A DNA stretch of 64,000 nucleotides, from assembly GCA_018105865.1 (NCBI GenBank), contig CM030865.1, forward strand, positions 10,343,613 to 10,407,612, in the 5' to 3' direction. The DNA is from Metaphire vulgaris (lineage: Eukaryota; Annelida; Clitellata; Crassiclitellata; Megascolecidae). This document shows, one piece after another, positions 53,015 through 63,290 of this stretch. A model generated the notes under the pieces. That model was not told the origin of the DNA. It ran no database searches and worked only from the letters and a program-made list of their open reading frames with translations. The position numbers and the translations under genes are program-made. Position 1 is the stretch's first letter, and each line of letters opens with the position of its first letter.

Positions 53015-53116
53015 GGAGTCCGTTCCAGTACACCGTTGGAAGAGCTCCGGCCGGTGGAAACCACAAGGTGGAGTTCGGTGGAGCTGGGATCGACAAGGGA
53101 GAAGTGGGAACCAAAA
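53015..53116 (+). CDS. FLN: Filamin exon i (start of ~repeat 21)
   Basis: Acceptor TTTTGAAATGCAG, donor GTGAGT, phase 1 both ends. Reads GSPFQYTVGRAPAGGNHKVE and FGGAGIDKGEVGTK, matching SPFQFTVGP...G.HKV.AGG.GLERG.VG. The next exon should start with a PAEF-type segment, but none was recognised in 53117-64000. The 3' half of this exon with its donor is repeated at 62801-62870. Confidence 0.93.
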
Positions 53117-53139
53117 GTGAGTCTTCATGTCTAATTATA

Positions 53140-53318
53140 GGGGCCGTCCATAAATGACGTCACGCGATTTTACAGCTTTTTGACCCGCCTCCCCCTCGTC
53201 ACACGTCGTCACAAAAGTCAGACCCCCTCAAATATTACGTCACAACGCGTCGTCACACATCGTGGCAGATGTTTGAACTCTCCCCCTAAGTGCGTGACGT
53301 CATTTATGAACGACCCCC
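53140..53318. mobile_element. Miniature element with GGGGYCGTCC ends
   Basis: 179 bp, ends GGGGCCGTCCATAAATGACG and CGTCATTTATGAACGACCCC; same family as 33232-33582. Duplicated segments at 57950 and 63075 lack it (CTAATAATTCTCTGCAG). Confidence 0.8.
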
Positions 53319-53319
53319 A

Positions 53320-53405
53320 ATTCTCTGCAGTACATTCGTTGTGTTACAGCCCAAAGTGGGTCTATGCAGTATTGGACGTTCCTCATTGGTCAAATATCGC
53401 TTCCG
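53320..53405 (+). repeat. Locally repeated segment (ATTCTCTGCAGTACATTC...)
   Basis: ATTCTCTGCAGTACATTCGT, then ACAGCCCAAAGTGGGTCTAT, then GTATTGGACGTTCC. Further copies are at 57959-58050 and 63085-63165. Confidence 0.85.
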
Positions 53406-54039
53406 AATAGAACTGAAAATGTTGCCCTGAAAAATCGAAATGGGAAAATAAGGAGTTACACTTCGTTCGACTGAGACACGCACTATGAGTGACAGATCGA
53501 AAAAAGCAGAAACAGATTGGAAATATCGACACCCTTTTATGATTTCCTGCAAAAGCATTAATGGCAATGAACATAATGTGCATCATTTCAGTGTTAGGAT
53601 ATTTTCAGTCTGTTTCTGCTGTTTTCGATCTGTCATTCTCACATGGAATATGTGGTTCCCGGAACATTCTAGAAAATGCCCAAAATAGATAGATATGCTA
53701 CGCTAGTACGTTTTACATGTAAAGCAAAGGCAGGGTTTAAGCTAGGCCGTTTCCGAAGGGAAAATTGACCCGATTCAACGGCTCCCGGACCGCTCCCAGC
53801 CGCCATGCGATTACTATCGTAGCTCGCCGTTATTTCCCTCCCCCCGCGTTAGAACGGTCTTATCCGCCCACCCCACGGGGGGCAATAAGGTGGCATGAGC
53901 CCCAGCGGGCCCTGCGCACCCAACGGTACCGAATCTTCCGTCCCGAATCTTCCGGTACCGAATCTTCCGGTCACCGGAATATGTAGGCCTATAATGTGCG
54001 ATAAACTTTCAACAGGATCACTATCAAATAATAATTTTA

Positions 54040-54040
<1 letters not shown>
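53406..54040. other. Non-coding stretch
   Basis: 53480-53600 (GATCGAAAAAAGCAGAAACAG...GCAAAAGCATTAATGGCAATG) recurs in part at 54440-54560, 58120-58215 and 60620-60720. No gene recognised. Confidence 0.5.
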
Positions 54041-54041
<1 letters not shown>

Positions 54042-54123
<82 letters not shown>

Positions 54124-54190
54124 AAGAAGAAGAAGAAGGAGAAGAAGAATGAGAATAAGAAGAACAATAATAATAAGAAGAATAGTAATA
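54042..54190. repeat. (TAA)n(GAA)n array
   Basis: About 16 TAA then about 15 GAA units with a mixed end. Confidence 0.95.
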
Positions 54191-54224
54191 ATAATAAATA
54201 ATATAGGGCCTCACTAATGTAGAG

Positions 54225-54830
54225 ACTTTGAATGAGTGATTTGCGTTTTCGAAATAAGCACACCTTTTTAAGACTGCAAAATTACAATATACTTTTGAGA
54301 AATTCCGCTTAACCGCAAGGTTAGCACAAGGATATGGCTGAATAGCGAAGTGCGAAGTGCAAAATGTTGAGGCAGATACAGTTATGCATTAATCAAATGA
54401 AAATAAAAGCGCATAATGCCTAAAAACTTTGCAAAGATGGCAGCAGATTGAAAATATCGACAGGTTTTAACGATACAGCAAAAGCATTAATGGCAATGAA
54501 CACAATGCTTTGCAGGATCATTTCAGTGACTATATTTCTATTCTGTTTTTCTGCTTGTTTCGATCTGCCATATGCAATGTGTGATAAACTGTCAACAGTT
54601 TTTCTAGTAATGTTATTGTGTACAGCAAGGCGGGTAGTTTCAGTTGAGTACATCTTCAGTTCATCGCTACGCCATCTGGCGAATGATGAACAAAATTAGT
54701 TGTGCGTGTGGAATGAAATATTTCCTCAATACATCTTCGATATAAATTTCTTTGAATTTATATAAATAGTGAACTGTATCAGCTGAAACTTATGCCAAAT
54801 AAATCAGATAAATGAATTTATCTGATTTAA
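54225..54830 (+). repeat. Unclassified dispersed repeat, extended copy
   Basis: Core at 54225-54325 (GACTTTGAATGAGTGATTTG, ACACCTTTTTAAG, ATTCCGCTTAACCGCAAGG), then a second conserved block at about 54655-54790 (CATCGCTACGCCATCTGGCG, ATACATCTTCGATATAAATT). Both blocks recur in this order at 3703-3570 (inverted order), 56350-56500 with 56650-56760, 60410-61165 and 61665-62075. Confidence 0.7.
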
Positions 54831-54858
54831 TTTACATCAGCGTATCATATGGGAAATC

Positions 54859-55403
54859 CAGTGATGGGCAAAAGTTAACTAAAAATTAGTTAACTTTTAG
54901 TTAAACTACTTTTTTTTAGTTGCATCAAAAGTTAAACTGGTTGGGTAAAAGTTTAGTTAAGGCATTAGTTAAACTGATTTTTTTAGTTAACTGGCAAATA
55001 GTTAAACTGGAGTTATTGAGATTCTATGCCACTTTCAGCACAGGCTAAGTCACGCGTAGGCTCTACTTTTTCATGTCAACTGCATAATTACCTGTTACAA
55101 TTATGAATTATTATTATTATTACCATTATTATTATTATTATTATATTTATTGTTAAAATTGTGCTATATGAAATTATAATCGTAAATCATGTTCGTTGCA
55201 GCTTGTAGCCTAGTTTTACTAGCTCAGTAGCTCATGTCAAAGTTAAAAAGTTAAAGTCATAAGTTAAACTGCTTTTAATTAGTTATCAGTTAAAGTTAAA
55301 CTACTACAGTGAAAAGTTAGTTACTTAAAAAGTTAAACTGCTTGATTTCCTAAAAAGTTTAGTTAAAGTTTAACTTTAAAAAATTAGTTAGTGCCCATCA
55401 CTG
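54859..55403. mobile_element. hAT-type element with CAGTGATGGGCA ends, AGTTAAAC-rich
   Basis: 545 bp with perfect 8-bp target duplication GGGAAATC (54851-54858, 55404-55411). Much of the body is AGTTAAACT-type sequence; related sequence with the same right end (GTTGCCCATCACAG) is at about 17410-19262. Confidence 0.9.
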
Positions 55404-55837
55404 GGGAAATCAATCAATCAATCAACTTCTATAGCGCCACTATCATAATGCTTCTGCAAGTGCATCTGATTGAGATCTTCGACTGCAGGTGGAGCGAGAC
55501 AACGTGCAAATGTAGGATTCCATTAATACAGAGGCTTTGAATAGGTGACTTGCGCTTTCGAAATGGACACACCTTTTTAAGAACGCAAAAGTACCATATA
55601 CATGTCAGAAATTCCTCTTAATCTCTTAATTACGAGGTCCCGTTTTGGATAGAGAAGTGCAACATGCTGAGGCGGATACATTTCCGCATTAATCAATTAA
55701 AAATTTAAAAAACACAATGAATACACACATATATAGGCGTGTTTGTGTGTGTGTGTGTGTGTGTGGGTGCGTGTGTGTGCGTGGGAGTATATTAGGGCTG
55801 TCAAATTAACGCGTTGATTACAGCGTTAAAGAATTAA

Positions 55838-56125
55838 CGGAGATTAAATCAAATGGCAAGAACTTACCAGAGTGGTAACAACGTTGGGTGATGGAGCAGG
55901 AGGTCGCGGGTTCGAGTGCCGCAGGAGCCCTAAAGCTCCACTCAGCCTTTTTCGTAGTGTTAAAATGAGGAGCAGTGGTAAAAATCTCTGCGATAAGTCA
56001 AACAGGTAAGCTACGCGATACACTAGCCCTCGTATCCGTGGCATTGCACGCCTGGCTGAGGGCTATAGAGGCGGATATCAGCGCCGCCCTATGAGCCCGT
56101 GAGGCTCGAGAAGGACTTTGACTTT
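55838..56125 (+). mobile_element. tRNA-derived SINE
   Basis: A-box-like TTACCAGAGTGG (about 55863) and B-box GGTTCGAGTGCC (55910), followed by a ~190-bp body ending GGCTCGAGAAGGACTTTGACTTTTT. Confidence 0.65.
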
Positions 56126-56906
56126 TTGAAATTAAATCCGGATCCAGGATTTTGGACCACAAGGTCAAATTTAAGAAATTCAGGCCAAAGCCGCAAATAT
56201 TTTATATAATAACAGTTCATCTTGCAAGAAAAATCAATATAGACACTGGAATTTGTGAAATATGAGCTCTTGGAAATTTTCAATGATTTATTTGGAAGTA
56301 AATTTATTTATAGGCCTAATCATAGTGCATAAATATCCCCATTCATATACAAAACATAAGTACGCCATCTGGCGAATGCGGAGCAAAATTAGTTGGCATG
56401 TGAAATCGATTCTCGATATATTTTCGATATAAATTTCTTTGAATTTGTGAACTGTGTCGGTTCAAATTTAGTCTCATGTCAATTAAATCAGATCATTTAT
56501 CTGATTTAATTCGTATAAGCGGATCGAATCGGAGATCTGAATCATATGCTTATGTTAATGCATCTGATTCAGATGCTTCCACAGATGCATCTGATTCAGA
56601 TCTCAGACAGCAGATGCGAGAGAGATAAGATGCAAATTAAAGAGCCCATTAGTATAGAGACTCTGAATAAGTGATTTGCGTATTTAAAATTAGCACACCT
56701 TTTTAAGCATGAAAAATTGGGTTATGCATTTGTGAAATTCCGCTTAATATCTAGGTTCCTGAACTGAGAGTTGAATACTGAATAGCGAAGTGCAAAATGC
56801 TGAAGCGGATATATTTCAGCTCTAATCAAATGAACATAAAAACATGATAAACACACACACACACACGCACACGCAGAATATTAGCTAATAAATAATAACT
56901 GTGGAA

Positions 56907-57061
56907 TTCACTACCGGACTGTCACAAACTCTGAATCTTTTGGAATTTTTCTACGTAATCTTAAGACTTACTTATTCACCATCGGATATTCGTAGTTTTG
57001 TAAAGCGCTCTTGACTTTGGCCACTTATGCCATGCTTATTGCGCTATAGAAATCGTCTAGC

Positions 57062-57117
<56 letters not shown>
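56907..57117 (+). pseudogene. CR1-like LINE 3' end with (TAA)n
   Basis: A short C-terminal trace ESFGIFLRNLKTYLFTIGYS, then the tail TAAAGCGCTCTTGACTTTGG...GCGCTATAGAAATCGTCTA and about 18 TAA units (57063-57117). Confidence 0.7.
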
Positions 57118-57510
57118 TCAGGGCTGTCAAATTAACTCGTTAACTAACGCGTTAAAGAATTAATGGCAATTAAATGGAGTGAACATTTTTTGCATGGAAG
57201 AGCATAGGACACTTTGATAGACAACCTCAAAAACTAGGAAACGCAAACGCCTACTCATCCATCAAACGAGTGTCTATCAATTAGCTCAGCCATGCTATTG
57301 TTGGATCGGTAACCTGGTTTTAGTCATAGGACAATTGGTCACAAGTTCATAAAGCACTTTGGTCAGACGGGCTTTTGGACACAAACAACTGTTGATAGAT
57401 GCCAAACAGGATTTAAGTCATTAAAGTTTTGTTTCCGGAATGCACTTTTAACACTGCGTTGATTCAGGCGCCATCAAATCAGTTATGTATGTTATCGTCA
57501 GGATGACACC

Positions 57511-57784
57511 CAGTGGCGTAACGTGGGGGGGGGGGGCGGGGGGCACTTTGTTGACAGCCCCCCGGGCCCCGGGCGGGGGGGCCCGAAGAGGGGTCTAAGC
57601 TAGGGTTAGGTTAGGGTTAACCCTAACTTAACCCTAACCCTAGAAATGATGTGCTGACGACCGTTTTTTTTTGCTCGTCAGGATAAAAAGGAGGTGATAA
57701 CTTTTTTTGGCTCGTCAGCTCGAAACTCTGGGGCCCCCATGGCAAAGATGCCCCCGGACCCCCAAAAGTCACGCTACGCCACTG
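57511..57784. mobile_element. hAT-type miniature element (CAGTGGCGTAAC) with telomere-like centre
   Basis: 274 bp with perfect 8-bp target duplication ATGACACC (57503-57510, 57785-57792). The paralogous copy at 62660-62675 has one ATGACAC and no insert, an empty site. The centre, 57601-57642, is TTAGGG repeats meeting CCCTAA repeats head to head. Confidence 0.92.
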
Positions 57785-57836
57785 ATGACACCTTTTTAAA
57801 GATTAGAACATTAAATATACAATTGAGAATGGCCTC

Positions 57837-57846
57837 TGTCTCTGTC

Positions 57847-57929
<83 letters not shown>
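57837..57929. repeat. (TCTG)n(TC)n microsatellite
   Basis: About 10 TCTG then about 19 TC units. At the equivalent position copy 2 keeps the filamin exon remnant before a similar tract. Confidence 0.95.
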
Positions 57930-57930
<1 letters not shown>

Positions 57931-58314
57931 GATATATTCGTGCCATGGGGGCCATTCTAATAATTCTCTGCAGTACATTCATTGTGTTAAAGCCCAAAGT
58001 GGGTCTATCATCCGTCTATGCAGTATTGGACGTTTCCCATTGGTCAAATATCGCTCCAATTTGCATTGGAAATGTTGCTCTGAAAAACCAAAAGGGAGAA
58101 TAAGGAAAATGGGAGAATAAGCAAAAGCATTAATGGCACTGAAAATAATGCTTTGCTGCATCATTTCTGTGTTAGGATATTTTCAGTCTGTTTCTGCTTT
58201 TTTCGATCTGTCATTATCACATGGAATAGGCCTATGTACAATGTGTGAGAGACATTCAACAGGATTAATATCAATTCTTCTTCTTCTTCTTTCTTTCTTT
58301 CCTTCCGTCGTTCC

Positions 58315-58760
58315 CTATTGGGTTGGACGATGGGTCTGAATGAGTTCCTTCCACTTCTGTCTGTCTCTTGCTGCCCTCGTCAATTGGATGAAGTTCATTT
58401 GCATTTCTTCTGCATCCTCTTTTAAGTTTTCTATCCATGTTTTTCTTGGCCTTCCTTTTCTCTCTTTCCCTTCAACATAGTTGTATAGTGCTTTCTTTGG
58501 TAGTCTTTCTTCCTTTATTCTTTCAACATGACCAAACAATTTCAGTCTTCGTTTCTGTATTGATTCGAGTATCGTTTCTTTTTGCTCTGTCTTTTCTCGG
58601 ATCGTTTCATTTCTTATTCTTTGTCTTCTGCTGACTCCTGCTATTCCTCTTAACCAGTTCATTTCTGCAGTCATTAATCTTCTTTCGTCTTTCTTCTTTA
58701 TGGTCCAGCATTCTGATCCATATAATAGTATTGGTTTGATCAGTGTATTATATAGCTTTA
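58315..58760 (-). pseudogene. RTE-like LINE ORF, C-terminal region
   Basis: From about 58745: ILLYGSECWTIKKKDERRLM, then TAEMNWLRGIAGVSRRQRIR, RRLKLFGHVERI, KERKGRPRKTWIENLKEDAE and a stop. YG.E.W.......RL...E...LR...GV and GHV.R....R..GRP...W are characteristic of the RTE-like C-terminus. Out of frame with the upstream part. Confidence 0.85.
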
Positions 58761-60323
58761 GTTTTGTTTTCAGTTATATTTGTTTGTCTTTCCATATCTT
58801 CTGAAGTTTTCCAAATGCTGCACTTGCTAGTCCAATTCTCCTTATTATGTCTTCTTCACTTAGGCCATCTTCTGTCAGTACTGATCCTAGGTATACGAAT
58901 TTTGGTACTTGTTCAATTACTTCCTCCTTTAGTTTTAGATTAACTTTCCCTTCTTGTTCCCGTGACCATTGCTTTAGTTTTCTGTATATTTATTTTTAGC
59001 CCCACTTCTTCTCCGGCCTTGCTTATTTCATTGGTTAATATTTGTAGGTGATCTGCTTTTTGTTGTTATCACATCTATGTCATCTGCAAACCTTAAGTTA
59101 TTTATTGTTTGTCCATATACTTTTACTCCAGCATCTTCTTCTTTTTGTGTTTTGTATTGCTTTTTGCATTACCACATCTAGTATTATATTGAATAGCAGT
59201 GGAGATAAGCCACATCCTTGTCTCGTTCCAATTGTTATCTCAAACCATTCTGTTAGTTCCTCATTAATTTTCACTCTGCTCATTGTTTTACTGTATAAGT
59301 TTTTTATGAGATTCACTAGCTTCTCTGGAATACCATAGTGCTTCAGTGCTTGCCATAGATCTTCATGCTGTATGCTGTCAAATGCTTGTTTGAAGTCAAT
59401 GAAATTGTGGTATATTTTCTTATTTGTTTTGCAATATTTTTCTACTATCCTTCTGATCGTATGTATTTGATCAATTGTACTCCTTCCCATTCTGAAGCCT
59501 GCTTGTTCCTCTGTCAATATTTCTTCTGAGTAGTGTTTGAGTCTTTGTTGTAGCACATTTGTATATATTTTCCCTGGTATACTGAGTAAGCTTATTGCTC
59601 TATAATTATTGCAGTTTGTTTTATCCCCTTTTTTATGTATTGGTACTATTATGGCTTTTCCCCATTCCTCTGGTGATTTTTCTTCTTCGAATATTTTATT
59701 GCATAGGTTGTGGAATATATTCACTGTAATTTCCTCTCCTGCTTGTAGCATTTCTGTTGTTATCATATCTGTTCCTGGAGATTTTCTAACTTTCAATCTT
59801 TTTATGGCTTCTTTTATTTCTTCTTCTGTAAAGTTTGCTATTTCTTCTTCATCATTCTCTTCTCTGTTCTCCTTCCTTATGTTGGTGTCTTCATTGTTAT
59901 TTTCTGCTGTGTTGTATAATTCTTCAAAATAGTCTTTCCATCTTGTCATTATGTCTTTTTTGTTTTCTAATACTTTACCATTCTTGTCTGTTATTGTGGT
60001 TGTCTTCAATTGGATTTGTCCACACAATTCTTTGATCGTCTGGTACAATTTCCTTGAGTCGTTGAGTATGTTTGACCGTTCTATTTCTGCGCATTTTCCA
60101 AGTATCCAGTTTTCTTTGCACTCTTTACATTTCCTTTTTATTTCTTTTGTTATCCTATTGTATTCCTTTTTGGCTACTTTATCCCCTTTTTCTTTCTTCG
60201 CTTTTAGGTTTTTCCTTTCATCACTCAGTTGGAGTACTATTTGTGTTATCCATGGCTTTTTCTTGTTCCTCTCTATATAGCCTATTTGTTCTTCAGCAGT
60301 TTTAATGTATATTTCTTTTATCA

Positions 60324-60324
<1 letters not shown>
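58761..60324 (-). pseudogene. RTE-like LINE ORF, reverse transcriptase core
   Basis: Open over 408 codons (60324-59098): LKVRKSPGTDMITTEML, EEWGKAIIVPIHKKGDKTNC, NNYRAISLLSIPGKIYTNVL, EEQAGFRMGRSTIDQIHT, FIDFKQAFDSIQHEDLW and TRQGCGLSPLLFNIILDVVM. The frame then ends, and the catalytic motif LRFADDIDVITTKSR follows at about 59055-59100 in a shifted frame. Fingers and palm motifs fit RTE-type non-LTR reverse transcriptases. Not translatable as one protein. Confidence 0.87.

Positions 60325-60326
<2 letters not shown>

Positions 60327-60397
<71 letters not shown>
60327..60397. repeat. (TAA)n microsatellite
   Basis: About 23 TAA units at the LINE 5' junction. Confidence 0.95.
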
Positions 60398-60399
<2 letters not shown>

Positions 60400-60404
60400 T
60401 AGGA

Positions 60405-61165
60405 ATTCGAGACTTTGAATAAGTGATTTGCGTTTTCAAAATCACACACCTTTTAAGAGCGCAAAATTACAATATACATTTAGGAAATTCCGCTTAACCG
60501 CAAGGTTAGTACAAGGATATGGCTGAATAGCGAAGTGCAAAATGTTGAGGCAGATACAGTTATGCATTAATCAAATGAAAATAAAAGCACATAATGCCTA
60601 AAAAACTTTGCAAAGATGGCGGCAGATTTAAAATATCGACAGACTTTAACGATGCAGCAAAAGCATTAATGGCAGTGAACATAATGCTTTGCTTGATGAT
60701 TTCAGTGTCGATATTTCCATTCTGTTTTGTCTGCTTTTTCGATCTGCCAACAGTTTTTCTAGCGATGTTATTGTGCACAGCAAGGCGGGCAGTGCCACCT
60801 TAACCATTAGGCAGTTTAGGCACTGCCTAGGGGCGAAAAATTTTGTAGGGGCGAAATAAAACGGGGATGAAAATTTTTTATGAGCGAATAACACGTTTTT
60901 TTGCTTATCAGGTTATTTCGGGGAGCCGACAAGCTTTTTTAGTTCGTCAGACTTTTTCCGTATGTAATGTGAAGGGGGGAAAATTTCCGAAAATGAAAAT
61001 CTGCCTAGGGCGCCCAAAATTCTAAAGATGGCCCTTTAAGGCGGGTAGTTTCAGTTGAGAACGCCATCAGTTCATTAGTGCGCCATCTCGTGAATGCTGG
61101 ACACAATTAGTTATGCGAGTGAAATGAAATAGTTGCACCATATATATTCCATATAAATTTCTTTG
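60405..61165 (+). repeat. Unclassified dispersed repeat, extended copy
   Basis: Core at 60410-60510, distal CGCCATCTCGTGAATGCTGG block at 61080-61165. A segment at about 60795-61040 (GGCACTGCCTAGGGGCG...CTGCCTAGGGCGCCC) interrupts it and looks like another element without a clear target duplication. Confidence 0.65.
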
Positions 61166-61302
61166 AATTTATATAAATAGTGAACTCCATCAATTCAAAC
61201 TGAGGCTTGTGGCAAATAAATCAGATAATTTAACATACATCAGCGTATCAAAAGGGAGATCTGAATTAGATGCTTCTACAAGTGCATCTGGTTGAGATCT
61301 CC

Positions 61303-61500
61303 CAGTGTTTATTCTAGGCCTTCTCTGGGGGAATTTCCCCAAAGTTAAAAATTCCCCCCCCCCAATTTTTATGTGTTGCATGGGGATATAGAAATCCCTC
61401 CAAGTGTGACGACGGGGGGCTTTTTTTGAAGAGATGGAAATGTAAGGATGACAACTTCTCTGCTTGCCAGGGCATTTCATAAATACAGGCCAAAGTCTCC
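61303..61500. mobile_element. Truncated CAGTGTTTATTCTAG element
   Basis: Intact left end CAGTGTTTATTCTAGGCC, body similar to 18076 and 19449; right end absent. Confidence 0.6.
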
Positions 61501-61664
61501 AATATTTTATATCGTTGCAGTACATCTTGCAAGAAATTATTGAAATCAATATGAACAGTGGAATTTGTAAAATTATATAAGTCTTGGAAATTTTCAATGA
61601 TTTATTTGGAAGTAAATTTATTTAGTGGCCTGTTTTTAAACATTCATAATATAAAACAACATTA

Positions 61665-62080
61665 CGCCATCTGGCGAGTGCTGAACGAGATTACTTGGAA
61701 TGTGAAATGTTACCTCGATATATCTTCGATATAAATTTCTATGAATTTATACAAATGGTGAACTGTGTCAGATCAAACTTAGGTTTATGCCAATTAAATC
61801 AGATAATTTACCTAATTTAATTGGTATAGTCGCATTTAAAGACGGAAATCTGAATCAGATGTTTATCTGGAAGCATGGGATTCAGATGATTCCTCAAAAG
61901 CATCTCATTCAGATCTCCGACTGTAGGTGAGAGCGAGATAACATGCAAATGAAGGATTCCATTAATATAGACTTTGAATAAGTGATTTGCGTTTTCAAAA
62001 TAAATACACCTTTTTAAGAGCGCAAAATTACAACATACATTTGAGAAATTCCGCTTAACCGCTAGGTCATTGTTTGATAG
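61665..62080 (+). repeat. Unclassified dispersed repeat, extended copy
   Basis: Distal block CGCCATCTGGCGAGTGCTGA at 61665, core at 61970-62075 ending ATTCCGCTTAACCGCTAGG. Confidence 0.7.
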
Positions 62081-62159
62081 CCATTGAATAGCGAAGTGCA
62101 AAATGCTGATGCAGATATAATATATTATGCATTAATCAAATGAAAATAAAAACATAATA

Positions 62160-62255
62160 AACACACACACACATATATATATATAAATTATATATATATA
62201 TATATATTTATATACATATATATATACATTCTCTCGGGATTGAAGTACTGAGGGC

Positions 62256-62305
<50 letters not shown>
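62160..62305. repeat. (AC)n(TA)n arrays
   Basis: Short AC run, two TA runs and a TCGGGATTGAAGTACTGAGGGCAT spacer related to the sequence beside the TA array at 4345. Confidence 0.9.
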
Positions 62306-62307
<2 letters not shown>

Positions 62308-62790
62308 AGGGCTGTCAAATTAACTCGTTAACTAGCGCGTGATAGAATTAATGGCGATTAAATGGAATGAACATATATTGCATGGAAAAGCAAAAACTAG
62401 GAAACGTAAGCGCCTACTCATCCATCAAACGAGTGTTTGCCAATTAGCTTAGCCATGCTATTGTTGGATCGGTAACCTGGTTTTAGTCATAGGACAATTG
62501 GTCACAAGTTCATAAAGCACTTTGGTCAGACGGGCTTTTGGACACAAACAACTGTTGATAGATGCCAAACAGGATTTAAGTCATTAAAGTTTTGTTTCCG
62601 GAATGCACTTTTAACACTGCGTTGATTCAGGCGCCATCAAATCAGTTATGTATGTTATCGTCAGGATGACACATTTTAAAGATTAGAACATTAAATATAC
62701 ATTTGAGAAATTCCGCTTAACCGTGAGGCAATTAGAACTCGTATATGAACTTGGAGAAGTGGAAATTTTGCAAAATGCTATGGAAGATAG

Positions 62791-62853
62791 GTCTATGTTA
62801 CAAAGTGGAGTTCGAAGAGGTTGGGGTCGACAAAGGAGAAGTGGGAACCAAGA
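62791..62853 (+). pseudogene. Remnant or cryptic copy of filamin exon i
   Basis: 62800-62870 is about 86% identical to 53064-53129 including the donor GTGAGTCTTCAT. With the acceptor GATAG|GT at 62790 it would be a 63-nt phase 1-1 exon reading LCYKVEFEEVGVDKGEVGTK, open throughout. The 5' half of the true exon (SPFQYTVG) is missing. Several amino acid changes in the conserved GGAG suggest loss of constraint, so a relic is most likely. Confidence 0.6.
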
Positions 62854-62892
62854 GTGAGTCTTCATAAACAATTATGAAAACCAATGTATCAC

Positions 62893-63058
62893 CTCTCTTT
62901 CTCTCATTCTCTCATTCTCTCTCTCTCTCTCCGTCTCTCGCTGTCTCTCCCTGTCTGTCTGTCTGTCTCTGTCTGTCTCTCTCTCCCTCTCTCCCTCTCT
63001 CTCTCTCTCTCTACCTACCTACCTACCTACCTACCTACCTACCTACCTACCTACTACC
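62893..63058. repeat. (CT)n, (TCTG)n and (CTAC)n arrays
   Basis: CT-rich tract then about 11 CTAC units, immediately after the exon remnant. Confidence 0.95.
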
Positions 63059-63163
63059 TATTCGTGCCATGAAGGCGATTCTAATAATTCTCTGCAGTAC
63101 ATTCATTGTGCTACAGCCCAAAGTTGGCCAATACAGTATTGGACGTTTCCCATTGGTCAAATA

Positions 63164-63290
63164 CAGTGGCGTAGCTACATTGGTGCAAACCGGTGCAATT
63201 GCACCGGTCGGACCGTCCAGGACCACTTGTGCAAATCGTGTAAATCCGATGAGATTTTTTTGGTGATGGGGGGGGGGGAAGACCTGGTAT
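63164..63290. mobile_element. Left part of a CAGTGGCGTAGC-type element
   Basis: CAGTGGCGTAGCTACATTGG at 63164, then a perfect 20-bp palindrome ACCGGTGCAATTGCACCGGT (63189-63208). No right end seen. Confidence 0.55.

Larger units (their letters stand above)
57120..58250 (+). repeat. Segmental duplication, copy 1
   Basis: 57120-57505 matches 62308-62666 and 57793-57835 matches 62673-62705, both starting AGGGCTGTCAAATTAACTCG. A shared block (57237-57325) also matches 2460-2540 in reverse complement. The copy ends with the ATTCTCTGCAGTACATTC segment at 57959. Confidence 0.8.
58265..60325 (-). mobile_element. RTE-like LINE, 5'-truncated
   Basis: About 2.06 kb on the minus strand ending in a GAAGAAGAAGAATTGATA tail. 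The endonuclease domain is missing; the 5' end abuts a (TTA)n array (60327-60397). Frameshifts separate the reverse transcriptase core from its catalytic aspartates and C-terminus. Confidence 0.85.
62308..63165 (+). repeat. Segmental duplication, copy 2
   Basis: Partner of 57120-58050. It lacks the miniature element of copy 1, and contains the filamin exon remnant and the ATTCTCTGCAGTACATTC block also present after the genuine exon at 53320. Confidence 0.8.

Noticed and set aside
55855..55930. tRNA gene
   Set aside because: Same reasoning; the sequence continues into a SINE body.
59609..60305. + strand hydrophobic frames
   Set aside because: Antisense of the AT-rich RTE-like reverse transcriptase.
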